Source: Myxocyprinus asiaticus
Lineage: Eukaryota; Chordata; Actinopteri; Cypriniformes; Catostomidae
Direction: 5' to 3'
Length of the DNA stretch: 64,000 bases
NCBI RefSeq assembly: GCF_019703515.2
Contig: NC_059362.1
Location: forward strand, 42,399,826 to 42,463,825
The notes below the pieces were generated by a model. That model searched no databases and was not told the DNA's origin. It was given only the letters and a program-made list of their open reading frames with translations. This document shows positions 36,966 through 50,100 of the stretch, in pieces (the stretch's first letter is position 1; the number at the start of each line of letters is the position of its first letter). The position numbers and the translations under genes are program-made.

Positions 36966-37352
36966 ATGGGATAGTGGCTGAGTTCGGAATGGCATACTAG
37001 CCATAGTCATCATTTAAAATCAATAGTTTTCAGCTTCAGATGCCATTGTAGAAATGTAGTATTCACAGTTAGCCATGATTACCATAATCAATTAATGAAA
37101 GTGTCAAATAACAGGATGGTTACTGAGATTACACGAGTAGTATTTGGCTGGTCGTGATTCTAACATGGCAGCCCCCAGGTGTGGACCCTTTCCATGTAGA
37201 ATAAAACAACTTTTATAAGGTTACTGATATGACTGGAGTCTTCATTTTAATGTGTGTTCATGCTTTCCTTCATATATTGCAATATTACAATTCATGTCTT
37301 TAGGAGTTAAACTTTTTTAATGAGGAAAAAATTACTGAGCACACCTTTAAAG
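36966..37352. repeat. Interspersed element, related in inverse to 45478-46190
   Basis: Shares, in inverse orientation, long blocks with 45478-46190: AACATGGCAGCCCC, ACAGGATGGTTACTGAGATT, TCATTTTAATGTG. It ends AATTACTGAGCACACCTTTAA, an inverse of AAAGGTGCACAGTAATTTTT at the other copy. Probably a MITE; no frame. Confidence 0.55.
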
Positions 37353-40300
37353 ATGGAAGTAGAGGAATTGTGTAGTGATTAAATAAAAGTTACATCAAAA
37401 CGTGTAATCTAATTTTAGCTTTTTGTAAATATGTTAAAACTTGTGTCCAAACTTTTGACTCATTGTGTATTTATATATACATATGTTATATGCCTTTATC
37501 TAGTGCATTTTTATTTATTATTGCACACTTGACATTTTGTCTTTGCTGTCTTGTTTTAGTTGCTTTCAGAAAAAGCCACTCATTGCCATCCCATTGACTA
37601 ATAAACTAGGAAACTTTTATACTAATAGTTGTCTGAACAGAGGTCAGAGGTCTTCTTTACACAAAAGTTTTTCCTTAAATTAAAATTAATCAATGTTATG
37701 GCCAGGGGATAAAGAAAATCAGTGTATCTAAATAACTATATTAATTACACCCTGTAACAGATCCAAACAAACAAGCTAAATAATATTTTAATCATATACA
37801 AAAGTATTAACAGTGTATGTATGTAAAACACAAAAGGTCAAGAAAGGTCAAACTGAACTTTTGCTGTAAAATGTGTATAATGGGATTATTGATTTTTCTA
37901 GTGGCCTTTGTTTTACTGTTGGTTCAGAACTGGTTGCATAATAGGGTGCCTCAGCAGAACAGGAAAAAGCACATTCTGAAACATCTTGCATAACAGAGAT
38001 CTGGCATGTGCGTGTTTAAAAAAACATGGCAACAGCTTCTTGCATTGCAGAGATAAACCACATCTTTAATCATGTTTTTTAGTTTTGCTTTGTCCTTGAT
38101 TTCTTCATTATGGTCGTTTGTTCCCTGGTAGGCTTTCTTGTTGGCTATGTGAGCCACTGAGGTAAAATACAATGGATCTTTTGAACTATGTGCTAGTGCT
38201 CCCTGAATGGTGAATGCTGGGTGTTTGACAGTGCTTAGCACATCTGAATGGATGAGACTGCAGAATTATAAATATTTAATGAGCCACTGTCTGTCTCTCT
38301 TTCTCTTTATCCTGTTTTCACCCTTCCACGTGTTTGCCCTTGTCTGTGGGTAAGATAATAGAGAGCAAATCAATAAAGCCATGTGTCTAGAATGAGCTTT
38401 TGGACAGTGAATTGGTACTGTGCGCCTAATCCCAATCCATATAAAAGAAATAATATATTGGCAGTTTGATTTATTTTTAAAATGCGTTGCTTACTTATTT
38501 GTATCTCAAAAAAGTGGACAGTTGTTTCACATTGGCTGATTTTATTGTGCGAATGTAGCCTTGCGTGATATAGACTGCTGAGTTTGGGTTTTTCAGTGTT
38601 TCAACACTTTTTCGGGAAGCTACTAGAATATTCTGAGGAAATGTGATTAAGGTTTTTCTGCCTGAAAAAGCCTTTTCAGGGAAAACAAAGGGACTTTCTT
38701 AGAACTTTATTATACTATATAGTAATACATGTTTATTTTCTGTTTGTCTGTGATATTTCCCGTCAGTGGATATTTCAACATCTTATTGTTTTCCCCACTG
38801 TATTTAAATTTGAACTATGATGTAAATGTAAAGTCATTTTTTTTGTAGGCCTATAATGAAATGTGATGGGTCACGCAGGGAATTCTGGGAACGCCTGATT
38901 AATGTTTTTTACCGTAACTCTAACAATAATTTTCCGTAAAATTTAATGTACTCGCTTGTTAAAAATAATATACATTTTACCGTGAATTATACGGTAAAAT
39001 GATAGTTTTTACATCTAAAAACATATTTCTTTTTACAACATTTTACCGTAAAATTACATGTATTGTCTTGGTAAATTAATTATCATTTTTTACCGTACAA
39101 TTTAGGGTAACTACACGTTAACCAACTAACGTTATTTTACTGTAGCATTTTTACAGTCTTTTACTGTTAAAATTATGGATTTTTTTACAGTATACATGAC
39201 ATGTTACACATTTAATTTTATACATTTTATCAACTCATTAATAATTTTTATGCAATAAATTATTTTATTTCATATTCTATTTATTTTCATTCTGTTCACT
39301 GCAGTTTATTTTATATACTTACAGTTTTGTCTTACAGGAAGCTCTTTGAATCTGCATACCATGTACAACAAAAACAACTTTATTTTGCAAAATCAACTTT
39401 AAAATCTTTTTGATTTGGCATTTGGAAATGAGTGGGTAAGTTTGGCAGGATTTTTGTTTATTGTTATTAATGTAAAAACAAATTAAATATAGTAGCAGCT
39501 ATTTGCCTACAGTATAATCCTCGTACTACATATGCATAGTCGTATTCATATTTACAGCCTATGTTATTTAAAATGCATTTCTCAGTAGTTTTGAGGCTAT
39601 GGAAGTGTGAAAACATGTGATCCTTCTTTTTTCATGCTTTGTAGGAGCAGCTCCACCTAGCGGCATGATTGTTTGTATACAAACTTCTCACCTCATATAC
39701 TCTAGCTGAACATCCATAAAATTTGCAATATGACCAAGCCAGAGTAATCCGAGCCTCATCATTTTTCCAGTGATGATGTCATACAGTAAAGACTCATGGT
39801 TTAGTTTTTCAGCCAGTGTGAGCAGAAACTGTGATGATTAATTCAGTGCGGAGGTCTATTGAGTAGTCCCACTAAGAAGAGCTGAAAAACTGTTGAATTT
39901 TTTGCTTGTTATTACTATTTCATCTCTGACATTTCGACTACTTTTTTGAGCCATATATATTGTTGGAATGTTATTTAACGTTCTTGATGAAAGTTATTAT
40001 AAAGTGTTACAGAGAAAATCTAGCTTTTTTTATGATGAGGGTCCCTGGGTTGAATGAAAGTCTGGGCGGGGGGTCCCTCGATCTTTAAAGGCTGAAGAAT
40101 ATATATATATTTCATTTTAATGTATATTTAATATAGAGTATATGTATTTTATATATACACATATACTGTATTTCGTCATGTTGTCAGATATGTCAGCGAA
40201 ATAGCGAGTGTGTAAAATGTCATTGTGAAAACATAACAGGAACAATAACCATTTTGAGTAATTCTTATAAAGCTGATATGTTGTTTTCTTTATTAATTTC

Positions 40301-40540
40301 ACCAGCAGACAGTACACATCCTCATTTTGTGGATCATCTATTTTAGAAGGATTTTCAGTTCTGCAAATGGAGGAGTACAAGTTAACAAATAAAAGTCTCT
40401 TGGACATTGTGACATATTATCTGACCTGTTTCAGCCTATCACTGCACAGATGAACCAGTAATGTTTCAGATAGTCTGTGTATGATAGTCTGTGTATTTAA
40501 AGTACAATCAAATTGACCAAACTCTCCCTGCCAACCACAA
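37353..40540. other. Gene-free interval with an ACGGTAAAAT-rich repeat
   Basis: AT-rich. At 38905-39195 there are at least six forward and inverted copies of TTTACCGTAAAAT-like words, an inverted-repeat interspersed element. Near 37440-37470 TGTCCAAACTTTTGACTC looks like a decayed Tc1-type end. No exon is supported; the frames at 37951-38241 and 40117-40407 have no domain. Confidence 0.45.
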
Positions 40541-40544
40541 TCAC

Positions 40545-41240
40545 AATCAAGGATCAACAGCTTTCTGACAGATAGGCAGCAGCTAGTGAGACTGGGGAGA
40601 ATCACATCTGGGACCCTCACTAGTAGCGCTGGTGCACCTCAGGGATGCATACTCTCTCCATTGCTCTTCTCCCTGTACACAAATGACTGCACTGCGAAGG
40701 ACCCCTCTGTCAAGCTCCTGAAGTTTGCAGACGACACCACGGTCATTGGCCTCATCCGCGACGGTGACAGGTCTGCACAGAGGGGAGGTTGAACAGCTGG
40801 CTGTCTGGTGCAGTCACAACAACCTTGAGCTGAACACACTCAAAACAGTGGAGATGATAGTGAACTTCAGGAGAAATCCCCCTCTGGCCGGTGCAACAGA
40901 GCACTCAGCACCAGGACAACCAGGCACAAGAAGTTTTTACCCTCAGGCTATTTATCACATGAACAATTAAACTGCCTTCAGGACTCCCATAGTGCAATAA
41001 TGTATAAATATGTCATGTAAATATGTAAACCTTGCACATCTATTACCACTTGCACATGTACATATGCCATTCTATGTTATATGTCCTATTTATTTATTTT
41101 TATGTCTATTTATACTCTTACCATGTTTTATATTCTGTGTCTCACTGTAATGTTCTGTGTGCAATTGCTTGTTTCTCCTATCACCAAAAAAGATTCCTTG
41201 TGTACGTGAGAACACTTGGCATTAAAGCTCATTCTGAAAT
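40545..41240 (+). pseudogene. L2/Rex1-type LINE, 5'-truncated, with 3' UTR
   Basis: Reverse-transcriptase palm: SSAGAPQGCILSPLLFSLYT, then KLLKFADDTTVIG (the F-A-D-D box), then after a frameshift near 40785 EVEQLAVWCSHNNLELN and VNFRRNPP. The RT is followed by an AT-rich 3' UTR that ends with TTGGCATTAAAGCTCATTCT, a typical LINE tail in fish. The copy is 5'-truncated and frameshifted, so dead. Confidence 0.8.
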
Positions 41241-41290
41241 TATTTTGTGGTATGCCACAATGTTCTTTTTGGGGCAGAGATGTTTCTGGC

Positions 41291-41860
41291 TTTGACGAGG
41301 AGGAGGGCGGGGCCAGGCCGGGCCATGAGTGCGCTCACCCAGCCCCCAATCAGGCTAATCAGCCGAGGAGAGGGATAAGGCCGAGCTGGATGCGGCAGTT
41401 CGGGAGAGAGAGAGAGAGAGCCACACGCAGCTGCCGTATGTGTTTATGTTTGTGTCTTTTTAAGTTTTCATTAAACATTATTCTGATGGTTCGTTCGGTT
41501 CCCGCCTCCTCCTTGCCCATTTTAAACCTTGTTACATTGGTTCCAAAACACGGGAAGGAGGAGGGATGTGTTGTCGTGGAGTCCTCGCCACTGCCGTCTG
41601 GCCAAAGGAGCAGCCGCGGCTGTCCGCCAGGGGATGGAGGAGTCGCTGCCGGCCACCTGGATGCGGAGGAACAGCTGCTGTCCGCGAGGGGAGGAACCGG
41701 CCGCCAGAACGTGGAGGGGCATTCCATCCGCTAGGGGTCGGAGGACTCAGTCCGGTCCACCCGGGGAGAAGCGGCTGTCATCCGCCAGAGGGTGGAGGAG
41801 TGGTCGAGAACCAGGCAACTTCGTGTCTGGGAACCGGCGAGCAATTTTTTTGCTCTCTCT

Positions 41861-41897
<37 letters not shown>

Positions 41898-42176
41898 GTT
41901 GCTCCGCCTCACTCTTTCCCTCTCCCCTTTTCCCTCCCCTTGTCTCCCTCCCAGGTCTCGAAAGGGGGGGAATGCCAGAAGGTCAATGCCTGAGGCAAAG
42001 GAGGAAGGAGTGTGACGAGGAGAGGGATAAGGCCGAGCCGGATAAGCCAGTTCAGGATAGACAGAGCCATACGCAGCTGCCGTGTGTGTTTATGTCTTTT
42101 TAAGTTTTCATTAAACATTATTTTGATGGTTCAACCGGTTCCCACCTCCTCCTTGCCCATTTTAAACATTGTTACA
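41291..42176 (+). mobile_element. Miniature LTR retrotransposon, copy B (two LTRs)
   Basis: Left LTR 41291-41536 starts TTTGACGAGG (consensus TGTGACGAGG) and ends TTGTTACA. Right LTR 42011-42176 starts TGTGACGAGG and carries an internal deletion of about 80 bp. After one base the primer site reads TGGTTCCAAAACACGGGA, three differences from the tRNA-Phe complement. The interior shows the same ~30-36-bp GC-rich units as copy A (CTGTCCGCCAGGGGATGGAG), then a (CT)n run near 41867-41895 and a purine tract before the right LTR. No target duplication was found (CTGGC left, TGCCA right). No gag/pol. Confidence 0.85.
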
Positions 42177-42884
42177 TGCCAAAATATTATTGTTTCCTTT
42201 TTTATCCAGAATCTTTGCAGACACAATACTTATGCCTATGGGAGCAATTACAGTCCATGCTATTGTTTGTTGTCAAAGATTCCTATACACTCAAAATAAT
42301 GCTTTTTGGCTGAACTTGATTTAATCGTGGGTAGTGGTTCCACATTTTTTTTAAATTAGTTTCTTAACTTAAAGTTAGTATGTAATCTCAACACAAACAC
42401 TCTGTGTAGAAAGAACCTAGTTGAACTGGGTAAACCCAACAAAATTAGACATGTCAGTGTAGTTCATATATGTTTCTTTATGTACTAACTAGTGACAGTG
42501 AATGTTAGCTTGCTAAATACATTCTGGTTGAAAGCACTACATAGAGTACTTTAGCAACCATGATATGGTTAGCACAGCAATTGCTCAACAAAGTGATCAT
42601 TCAAGTTTATGTGTAACAATTACCTGTCCTCATCGTTAGCTCAAGCTCCACTCTTCACCGTAATGGTAACCCCCAAAACTCCAACATAACAGAAACTCTT
42701 CTAAATCTCAACAAAACATTATTATATATATATTTTTTTAATAAAATATGGTGCAACACAGTATCATGTGATATTGGTCCAGAAGTTTACTACCTAATTA
42801 GTGGTGGCTTTTAGTCTTTGGTAAAGAAAGCATAACTGTTATTATTGCTCATACTTATTATAAGGGGGTTGTTCTAAACCCCTA

Positions 42885-44535
42885 GCCATAAGTTTTAAAA
42901 CCCAAACCACCAGCTAGCAATGTCCTAGTGATCACGCAGAACACCCTAACAACCACATAGTAACAGCCTAGTGTCCACCCTGAGCACCCTAAAAATCACC
43001 AAACAATGCCCTAGTAAACACACAGAACATCCTAACAACCAATTAGTAATGCTCTAGTGACCACCTAGAACACCCTAACAACCACATAGAAACAGCCTAG
43101 TGACCACCCAGAACACCTTACAACCACCCAGCAACGCCCTGATGACCACCCAGAACACCCTAACAACCAATTAGTAATGCCCTAGTGACCACCTAGAACA
43201 CCCTAGCAACCACATAGCAACAGTCTAATGACCACCCTAAACATTCTAACAACACTTAGAAATGCCCTAGTTACCACCATGAGCACCCTAAAAATCACCA
43301 ATCTATGCCCTAGTAACCTCCAGAACACCCTAACAACCACATATAAATGCCCAAGTTACCACCTTGAGCACAGTAAAAATCACCAAAAATGCTCTAGTAA
43401 CCACACAGAACCTCCTCACAACAACCTAGCAACGCCCTAGTGACTACCATAACCCTCCAAAAACCACCTAGAAATGCCCTAGTGACCACCCAAAAAAACC
43501 TAATAACCACTTATCAACACCCTAGTGACCACCCTGAGCACCCTAAAAAAACACCAAACAATGCCCTAGTAACCACACAGAACATCCTAACAACCAAAAA
43601 GTAATGCCCTAATGACCACCCAGAACACCCTTACAACCAATTAGTAATGCCCTAGTGACCAGCTAGAACACTATAACAACCACATAGCAACAGCTTAGTG
43701 ACCACCCTAAACATCCTAACAACACCTAGAAATGCCCTAGTTAAAACCATGAACACCCTAAAAATCAATAAACAATGCCCTAGTAACCACCCAGAACACC
43801 CTTACAACCAATTAGTAATGCCCTAGTGACTACCTAGAACACCCTAACAACCACATAGCAACAGCCTAGTGACCACCCTAAACATCCTAACAACACCTAG
43901 AAATGCCCTAGTTACCACCATGAACACCCTAAAAATCAATAAACAATGCCCTAGTTACCACCCTGAGCACCCTGAGCACCCTAAAAATCACAAAACAATG
44001 CCCTAGTAACCACAAAAAACATCCTAACAACCACCTAGCAACGCCCTAGTGACCACCCTGAGCACCCTAACATCCACCCAGCAATGCCCTAGTGACCACC
44101 CAGAACATCCTAACAACCACCTTGAAATGCCCTAGTTTTCACCCTGAGCACCCTAAAAATCACCAAACAATGCTCTAGTAACCATACAGAACATCCTAAC
44201 AACCACTTAGTAATGGCCAAGTTACCACCCTGAACACCATAACAACCACCTAGCATTACCCTAACAGCCACCCAAAACACTCTAACAACAAATTAGCTAT
44301 GCCCTAGTGACCACCAGCCAGAACAGCCTAACAACCAACTAACGATCCAAAAACCACTTACAACCAACTATTAACCACCTTGTATAAGTATAACCACCCA
44401 AAACACCCTAAAAACCACCAAGCAACGACCTAGTTACAGAACGCCCTAACAACCACCTAGCAATGCCATAGTGACCACCTGGAGTACCCAAACAACCACC
44501 TAGCAGCTAGGCAAAAACTAGCAACAGCATCCATA
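42885..44535. repeat. Minisatellite of ~43-bp units
   Basis: About 1.65 kb of tandem units near 43 bp, of the form ACCACCCAGAACACCCTAAC plus AACCAATTAGTAATGCCCTA plus GTG, so roughly 38 copies. Variants (AACCACATAGCAACAGCC, AAAAATCACCAAACAATGCC) recur in multiples of the unit, a loose higher-order pattern: ATTAGTAATG recurs at spacings near 129 and 171. The plus strand is strongly A/C-rich and poor in G. The frame at 43228-43440 is a by-product of this repeat. Confidence 0.9.
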
Positions 44536-45477
44536 GCAATGCTGTTGCAACCACCAACAACACTAAAGCATCGTGGAGTTTTGCACTGGCAAATAATTAA
44601 TTAATACTTTTAAAATAAAAAAAATTACTTTAGAACTCTTAATCAAATCTTTGAACCCCTAATCAAAATTTTTATAGATCCAACAGATGGACTGGCATGC
44701 GTAAAACTGTCGTCAATCAAAGACAGAGATGTTGACAGTGTGAACACCAGCATAACAGTTTTAATTTAGATCAGACTGCCTTTTAGATCACAGGCCATTT
44801 GCACTTGAAAATGTCCAGGTCTGCATACAGTGACCTTCATTTGCACATCAGACACAAGCCTTTATGTGTGACCTTCACATTTCAATTATTTTGAGTGGAG
44901 CAAGAGAACGACGCTTTATACCACACATACAAAAAAACACCCTGACATACTCAAAACAACAGAAACAAAAGCATGTTCACTTTGTTGGTCCATGCACCTT
45001 GTGTCCTAGGAGACACACACAAAGAATAACTGTAGTACAAAGAGCCATCAAAATGAGTCAGTAAGAGATCTGATTAAATACAGTTCACATTAATTTACAT
45101 AAACACATGGTGTGATTTACTCTGAATTTTCCCATTGGTATTTTTAAGACTAACTAATGTAGAATGTTCACATTATGAGAATCAGGGCATTTGATTTAAA
45201 ATGACTGGTATTCATGTAATTTAACTATACAAGGACAAGCCTGATGGCTTTTTTCAATCTTAATTTTGCTCAGTTTCGATAAGTTGAAGAGACTCATTTA
45301 TAAGAGTCTTTTCCTTTTCAAATCTGGGTCATTTTTGTTTCGCAGTACCTTTTGAACTTTGAAACGTTTAAAAAATAAAAATGCTTGTGTTTTATTTTAA
45401 GGAAGTATTCCTATAAAAGTGTATACCCGACATTCAGAACTATGCTGTAGTCAAGCTCAGCCACTTCAACTTTTTTT
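44536..45477. other. Gene-free interval
   Basis: No exon, RNA gene or clear transposon end was seen. The small frame at 44864-45064 lacks any recognisable domain. Confidence 0.4.
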
Positions 45478-46190
45478 AAAGGTGCACAGTAATTTTTTCC
45501 ACATAAAAATTTTAATACATGAATTATAATTTTGCAATATATGTAGGAAATCATGACCTCTCACATTAAAATGAAGACCTTATAAACCCTGTTTTATTCT
45601 ACATGGAAAGGGTCTGCACATAGGGGCTGCCATGTTAGAATCACATGACCAGCCGAATACTACTTGCTTAATCTCAGTAACCATCCTGTTATTGGACACT
45701 TTCACTCACTGATCAAAGCAATCATGGCTGATTGTGAATACTAAATTTCTACATTGGCATTTGAAACAGGGTGGCTCAGTGGGTAGCACTGTTGCCTCAC
45801 AGCAAGAAGGTCACTGGTTTGAGTCCCAGCTCCAAAGGGCCTTTCTGTGTGGAGTTTGCATGTTCTCCATGTGTTTGTGTGGGTTTCCTCCAGGTGCTCT
45901 GGTTTCCCCCACAGTCCAAAAACTTGCAGGTTAAGTGAACTGGAATTTCTAAATTGCCCATAGGTGAGAGTCAGAGTGTGAAGGTTTATGTCTGTGTGAG
46001 TTAGCCCTGTAATGGACTGGCCACCTGTCCAGATTGTTTCCCTGCCTTCAGCCTGAGAGAGCTGGGATAGGCTCCAGCACTACCTGCAACCCTACATAGG
46101 ACAATCAGCTTTAGAAGACGGATGACTGGATGGATGGCATTTGAAACTGAAAACTATAGATTTTAAATGATGCTGAAGTTACTGAGTGCA
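45478..46190. mobile_element. MITE-like element interrupted by a SINE
   Basis: Left end AAAGGTGCACAGTAATTTTT and right end (inverted) AAAGTTGCACTCAGTAACTT form short inverted termini. The interior matches 36966-37352 in reverse. The SINE at 45768-46134 split it. Without the SINE it is about 330 bp. Non-coding. Confidence 0.6.
45768..46134 (+). mobile_element. tRNA-headed SINE with 13-bp target duplication
   Basis: Perfect duplication TGGCATTTGAAAC at 45755-45767 and 46135-46147. The head has an RNA polymerase III A-box-like GTGGCTCAGTGGG and B-box-like GGTTTGAGTCC, followed by the common body GTGTGGAGTTTGCATGTTCT and GGGTTTCCTCC, and a (GGAT)n-like tail (GACTGGATGGATGG). Family name not assigned. 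Confidence 0.85.
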
Positions 46191-46393
46191 ACTTTAATTT
46201 TAATGTGATTATTCACACAATGGCAGGAAAATTAAAAGGACGCCTAACAGGATGGAAATAAGGAATCAAATTTAGCCATTGCTCAGTAAGGGTGGACAGT
46301 TAGTTTACACAGGAGTCATGTCAACTTTAAGATAATTTTTGTATTTTTTAACCATGTTTGGAAACTTTTATATTTTACTAGAATCAAATATTC

Positions 46394-47128
46394 TTAAAGG
46401 AATAGTTCAGCTAAAAATGAAAAAAAGAAAAGAAAACAAAATTCATAATTTACTCACTCTCATGCCATCCCAGATGTATATGATTTTCTTTCCTCTGCAG
46501 AACACAAATTAGATTTTTTATAAGAATATCTCAGCTCTGTCGGTCCCCACAATGCAAGAGAATGGGTGCCAAACTTTTGATGCTCCAAAAAGCACAGAAA
46601 GGCAGCATAATAGTATTCCACATGACTCCAGTGGTTAAATCCATATCTTCATAAGTGATAAGATAGGTGTGGGTTTGAAACAGATCATTATTCAAGACCA
46701 TTTTTGCTAGAAATTCTTCTCCAAGCCCAGTAGGGGGTGTATGCATGAAGAATGTGAATCAACTAAAACACAAGAAGAAGAATGTGAAAGTTAAATTGGA
46801 GATTGACTGAACAGGGAGGAGAATTTATAGTAAAAATGGACTTAAATATTGATCTGTTTCTCACCCACACCTATCATATAACTTCTGAAGACATTGATTT
46901 AACCACTGGAGTCATCTGGATTACTTTTATGCTGATTTATGTGATTTACGGAGCCTCCAAATTATGGCACCCATTCACTTGCATTGTATGGACCAAAAGA
47001 ACTGAGATATTCTTCTAAAAATCTTCTTTTGTATTCTGTTGAAGACAGAAAGTCATACACATCTGGTATGGCATAAGGGTGAGTAAATGATGAGAGAAGT
47101 TTCATTTTTGGGTGAACTATCCTTTTAA
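46394..47128. mobile_element. Large inverted-repeat (foldback) element
   Basis: TTAA at both edges encloses AGGAATAGTTCAGCTAAAAA on the left and, inverted, AAGGATAGTTCACCCAAAAA on the right. The arms (46394-46740 and 46790-47128) are inverted copies throughout: translation of the minus frame in the left arm and of the plus frame in the right arm give related peptides sharing DLTTGV and THTY. No real gene. It resembles the short inverted-repeat elements common in cyprinid genomes. Confidence 0.75.
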
Positions 47129-50100
47129 GACACAAACAAACTAATACCACAAAACATCACAGAATTCATCAAATCCCTGTGCTATTGTTTTCCCTCCAAA
47201 ATGATGCCACTTCCAAGAGGATGATATAAATCCGCTGACAGTTCCAAAGGGGGGAACTATATCGGGAAATAAGTTTACACTTAAAACGTTAAACAGGTAA
47301 GAACACCACCACTTTTGCATTTATGTTACATAAAATAATAAAATGATGTGTTGTAAATAAGTGCCATCTAGAGGTAATGTGGTAGAAATATTAACATGAA
47401 TATAAAAGTATTTCACATTGCACTTAAATGGACAAGTCATATATCAAATGAAAGCTCTCATTCTCTGTGACTATAAGACTGGCTTTTGTTAGTTAACGGG
47501 ATATAACAAAAGAACAGGCTGTCATAAAAAGTGATATTAAGGATGTATGGAAAAACCTATAAATTGATTACCAATTAAAGCAAAATTTTTTTCCCAAGAA
47601 AAAATGTTTCGTTTGAAACATTTCAGTTAGAGAAAGAAGAAAATGACCCAGAGACTTGGCAACATGAGCAAACTAAAGTAGCGAAATTACTTAAAAATTC
47701 ACGTCTGTGCCTGGTCCCCATCCACTTTCATTGGATGGAAAATAGCAGCTTGCTAACATCTCCTTTTTCATACCACAAGATAAATAAAGTCATACAGGTA
47801 TGGAACAACATGAGAATGTGAAAATTATGATATGATTTTCATTTTAAGATAAGCTATACCTTTAAATATATTGGAATATCTTAGGAGTTTGTTGTTAACT
47901 TGCAAAAGTGTAACGTTTACCTATAAGCCCTAAACTGGAATCTACCGCATTGTCAGCCTGAATTCCTGACTTTCCTTGTAAAAGACAGCTGTGGGGCAGC
48001 ATTGGGTAAACTTTATTGGCATTCACCATTAAAGATCTAAACTGAATGATGCAATTAAGCATTTTCCTCTCTCTTCATTTGGTTCACAGCAGAGAACGCC
48101 GCAGGTCATGCTGAAACGAAAGGCTGATGCTTAAACCTCCTCACATCATATTATCCAAATGGAAGATCACGTCCATCACCCTGAGACATGAGGGATCAGG
48201 TGTTCAGATGTCAGATCTGTGTGTTCGGCCTTTTTAAACAACCCTGTCACTGAGAGTTCTCATCTTGATCTGGAGTGTAGGGGTAATCTCTGGTGTCTAA
48301 TTGATTTCTGAAAGGGCACCTGGTCACGATCAGCTGACCCAGAAGGTAATTGATGAATTTAAGATGCTCAGCAGGTCATCTTTGTTGTGGACACATTTGG
48401 AAAGATTGAATTAAGTAATGTAATTGGCTAATCTTGTGTTTTAAAGCAAGGTATCAGCTTCACTCCTTCCAAAATCTTCTCCATGCAGGACTGAATTGAT
48501 CAGATTATGGAAAGACTGGAGGCTGGCATTATCACAACTGTCTGTTAGTCAAAATTATATTCTTTAAAGGTTTTTATCCAGGTCCACCCAAGAATGACAC
48601 CACAATACATGTCTTCAACAAATTTGAATATATTAACTTAAAATCTGAATATACTCATTACACAAAACGGAACAATAAATGACTATAAATAACAATAAAT
48701 AACTATATACAAATATTTGAATAAAAAATCTAAATGCATTGAACAGAAACAGGTTTGGCAGGGGATGCATATCATTAGGTCCTGACTAATGTTAAAAAGG
48801 TTGCTGTGCGTCAGGGAGCTTTTTGAGACAAGAGAGATGATAAAGACCCACATCAACACAAAGAACAGCTCGCAGCAGCTTCTCTCATTGGTGAATGCAT
48901 AAAAGAACAGAAACGCATTCAGGGCACACCTGCAGTAGTGACCATTATATTAGCCTGTACCTATGTCTCTTTGGAGTGCACACCCTTTGAAAAGACCATC
49001 AGATACAAAACCCTCCAAAACTGCTTGCAAGACCAATCACTGGTTTTCGGTCACTTGTTAAAGTACTTTTTTTTTATCCAATCTTCATTGACTACTATAA
49101 GTAGCTATTTGCTTGACTTCCCACAAAAAGTGTATACACTGTGGTTCTATCAAAACATTCTTCTGCTTATTTGAGCATTCCTACCAGCCCAGCAACATTG
49201 GCTCAACCAATGGAGTGAGTCTGGGATGGGACAACCCATTTGAACAACCAAGTAAGTGTTCAGGAAACAGTCATTGTTTTTGTAATTCAGTTCGGTTGTG
49301 CACTAGTAGCATAGATTATACAATTCTACAATTGTAAATTTATACAATTAAAAACAATGCATTAATTATTACTTGGATCTTTTGCTAATGTTCAGGGCTG
49401 CTATGGCAACTCCCCTGACCTATTTGTCACATTTAAAGCTATTTTTTCTCAACATACAATTCTCCCTGTAAAAAGTAAGTGAAATAAACACTCATACAGT
49501 ATTTTTAGCATAAGCGAGTAGGTGTTTGTACAATATGTTTTGTTCCACGCATTTTATTTAGGAGAAAACAAGTTATTTATGTACCTTGTTACTAAGAGTT
49601 TCATAAGTTGTTTAGGCTGTGACATATGACATTCCTCGGTCTATGACATACATCAGGGGACCTGTAGGATTTTATCTCGGGGGCACACAGAAATCTGAAC
49701 TGTACCCTTATTGTCTAGGGGGGTCTGGGGACATTCTTCCCAGGGACAATTCTTTTTTTAAGCAAAAACAATATAAAAACATTAAATTCTGGTGAATTTG
49801 AGAAATGCATTTTTACATTTTCTTGAGTAGATTATGTAACTTATTGGCTACAATGCATTTAAGACATTCACATGACCATGGCCAGGTCTAAGATTTGCCT
49901 CGAGACCCCCCCAGAAACGTTTGATGCCCCCGCCTTGACTGACAGCATAACGATCAAGGGGCACCTTGCCCCCTGGGTTGAGGGCAAAATTATCAACGTT
50001 GCCCCTACCAAACATAAAAGTGCCCCACCAAAGATCACATCCTAGTACCGGCCCTGCACATGACAAAGAAACTAGTCTAGTCTAGTAACTATGAATTGCA

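Noticed and set aside
41216..42299. Overlapping frames of 100-170 codons
   Set aside because: Same miniature LTR element (copy B), including a (CT)n run coding SLSLSL; not host genes.
43228..43440. Thr/Asn-rich frame
   Set aside because: Chance frame in the 43-bp minisatellite.
42885..44535. Possible CRISPR-like array from regular repeats
   Set aside because: Units are contiguous, degenerate and without unique spacers; the DNA is a vertebrate nuclear genome.
46531..47018. Two similar peptides on opposite strands, as if a duplicated gene
   Set aside because: They are the mirrored arms of one foldback element, without a start context or domain.
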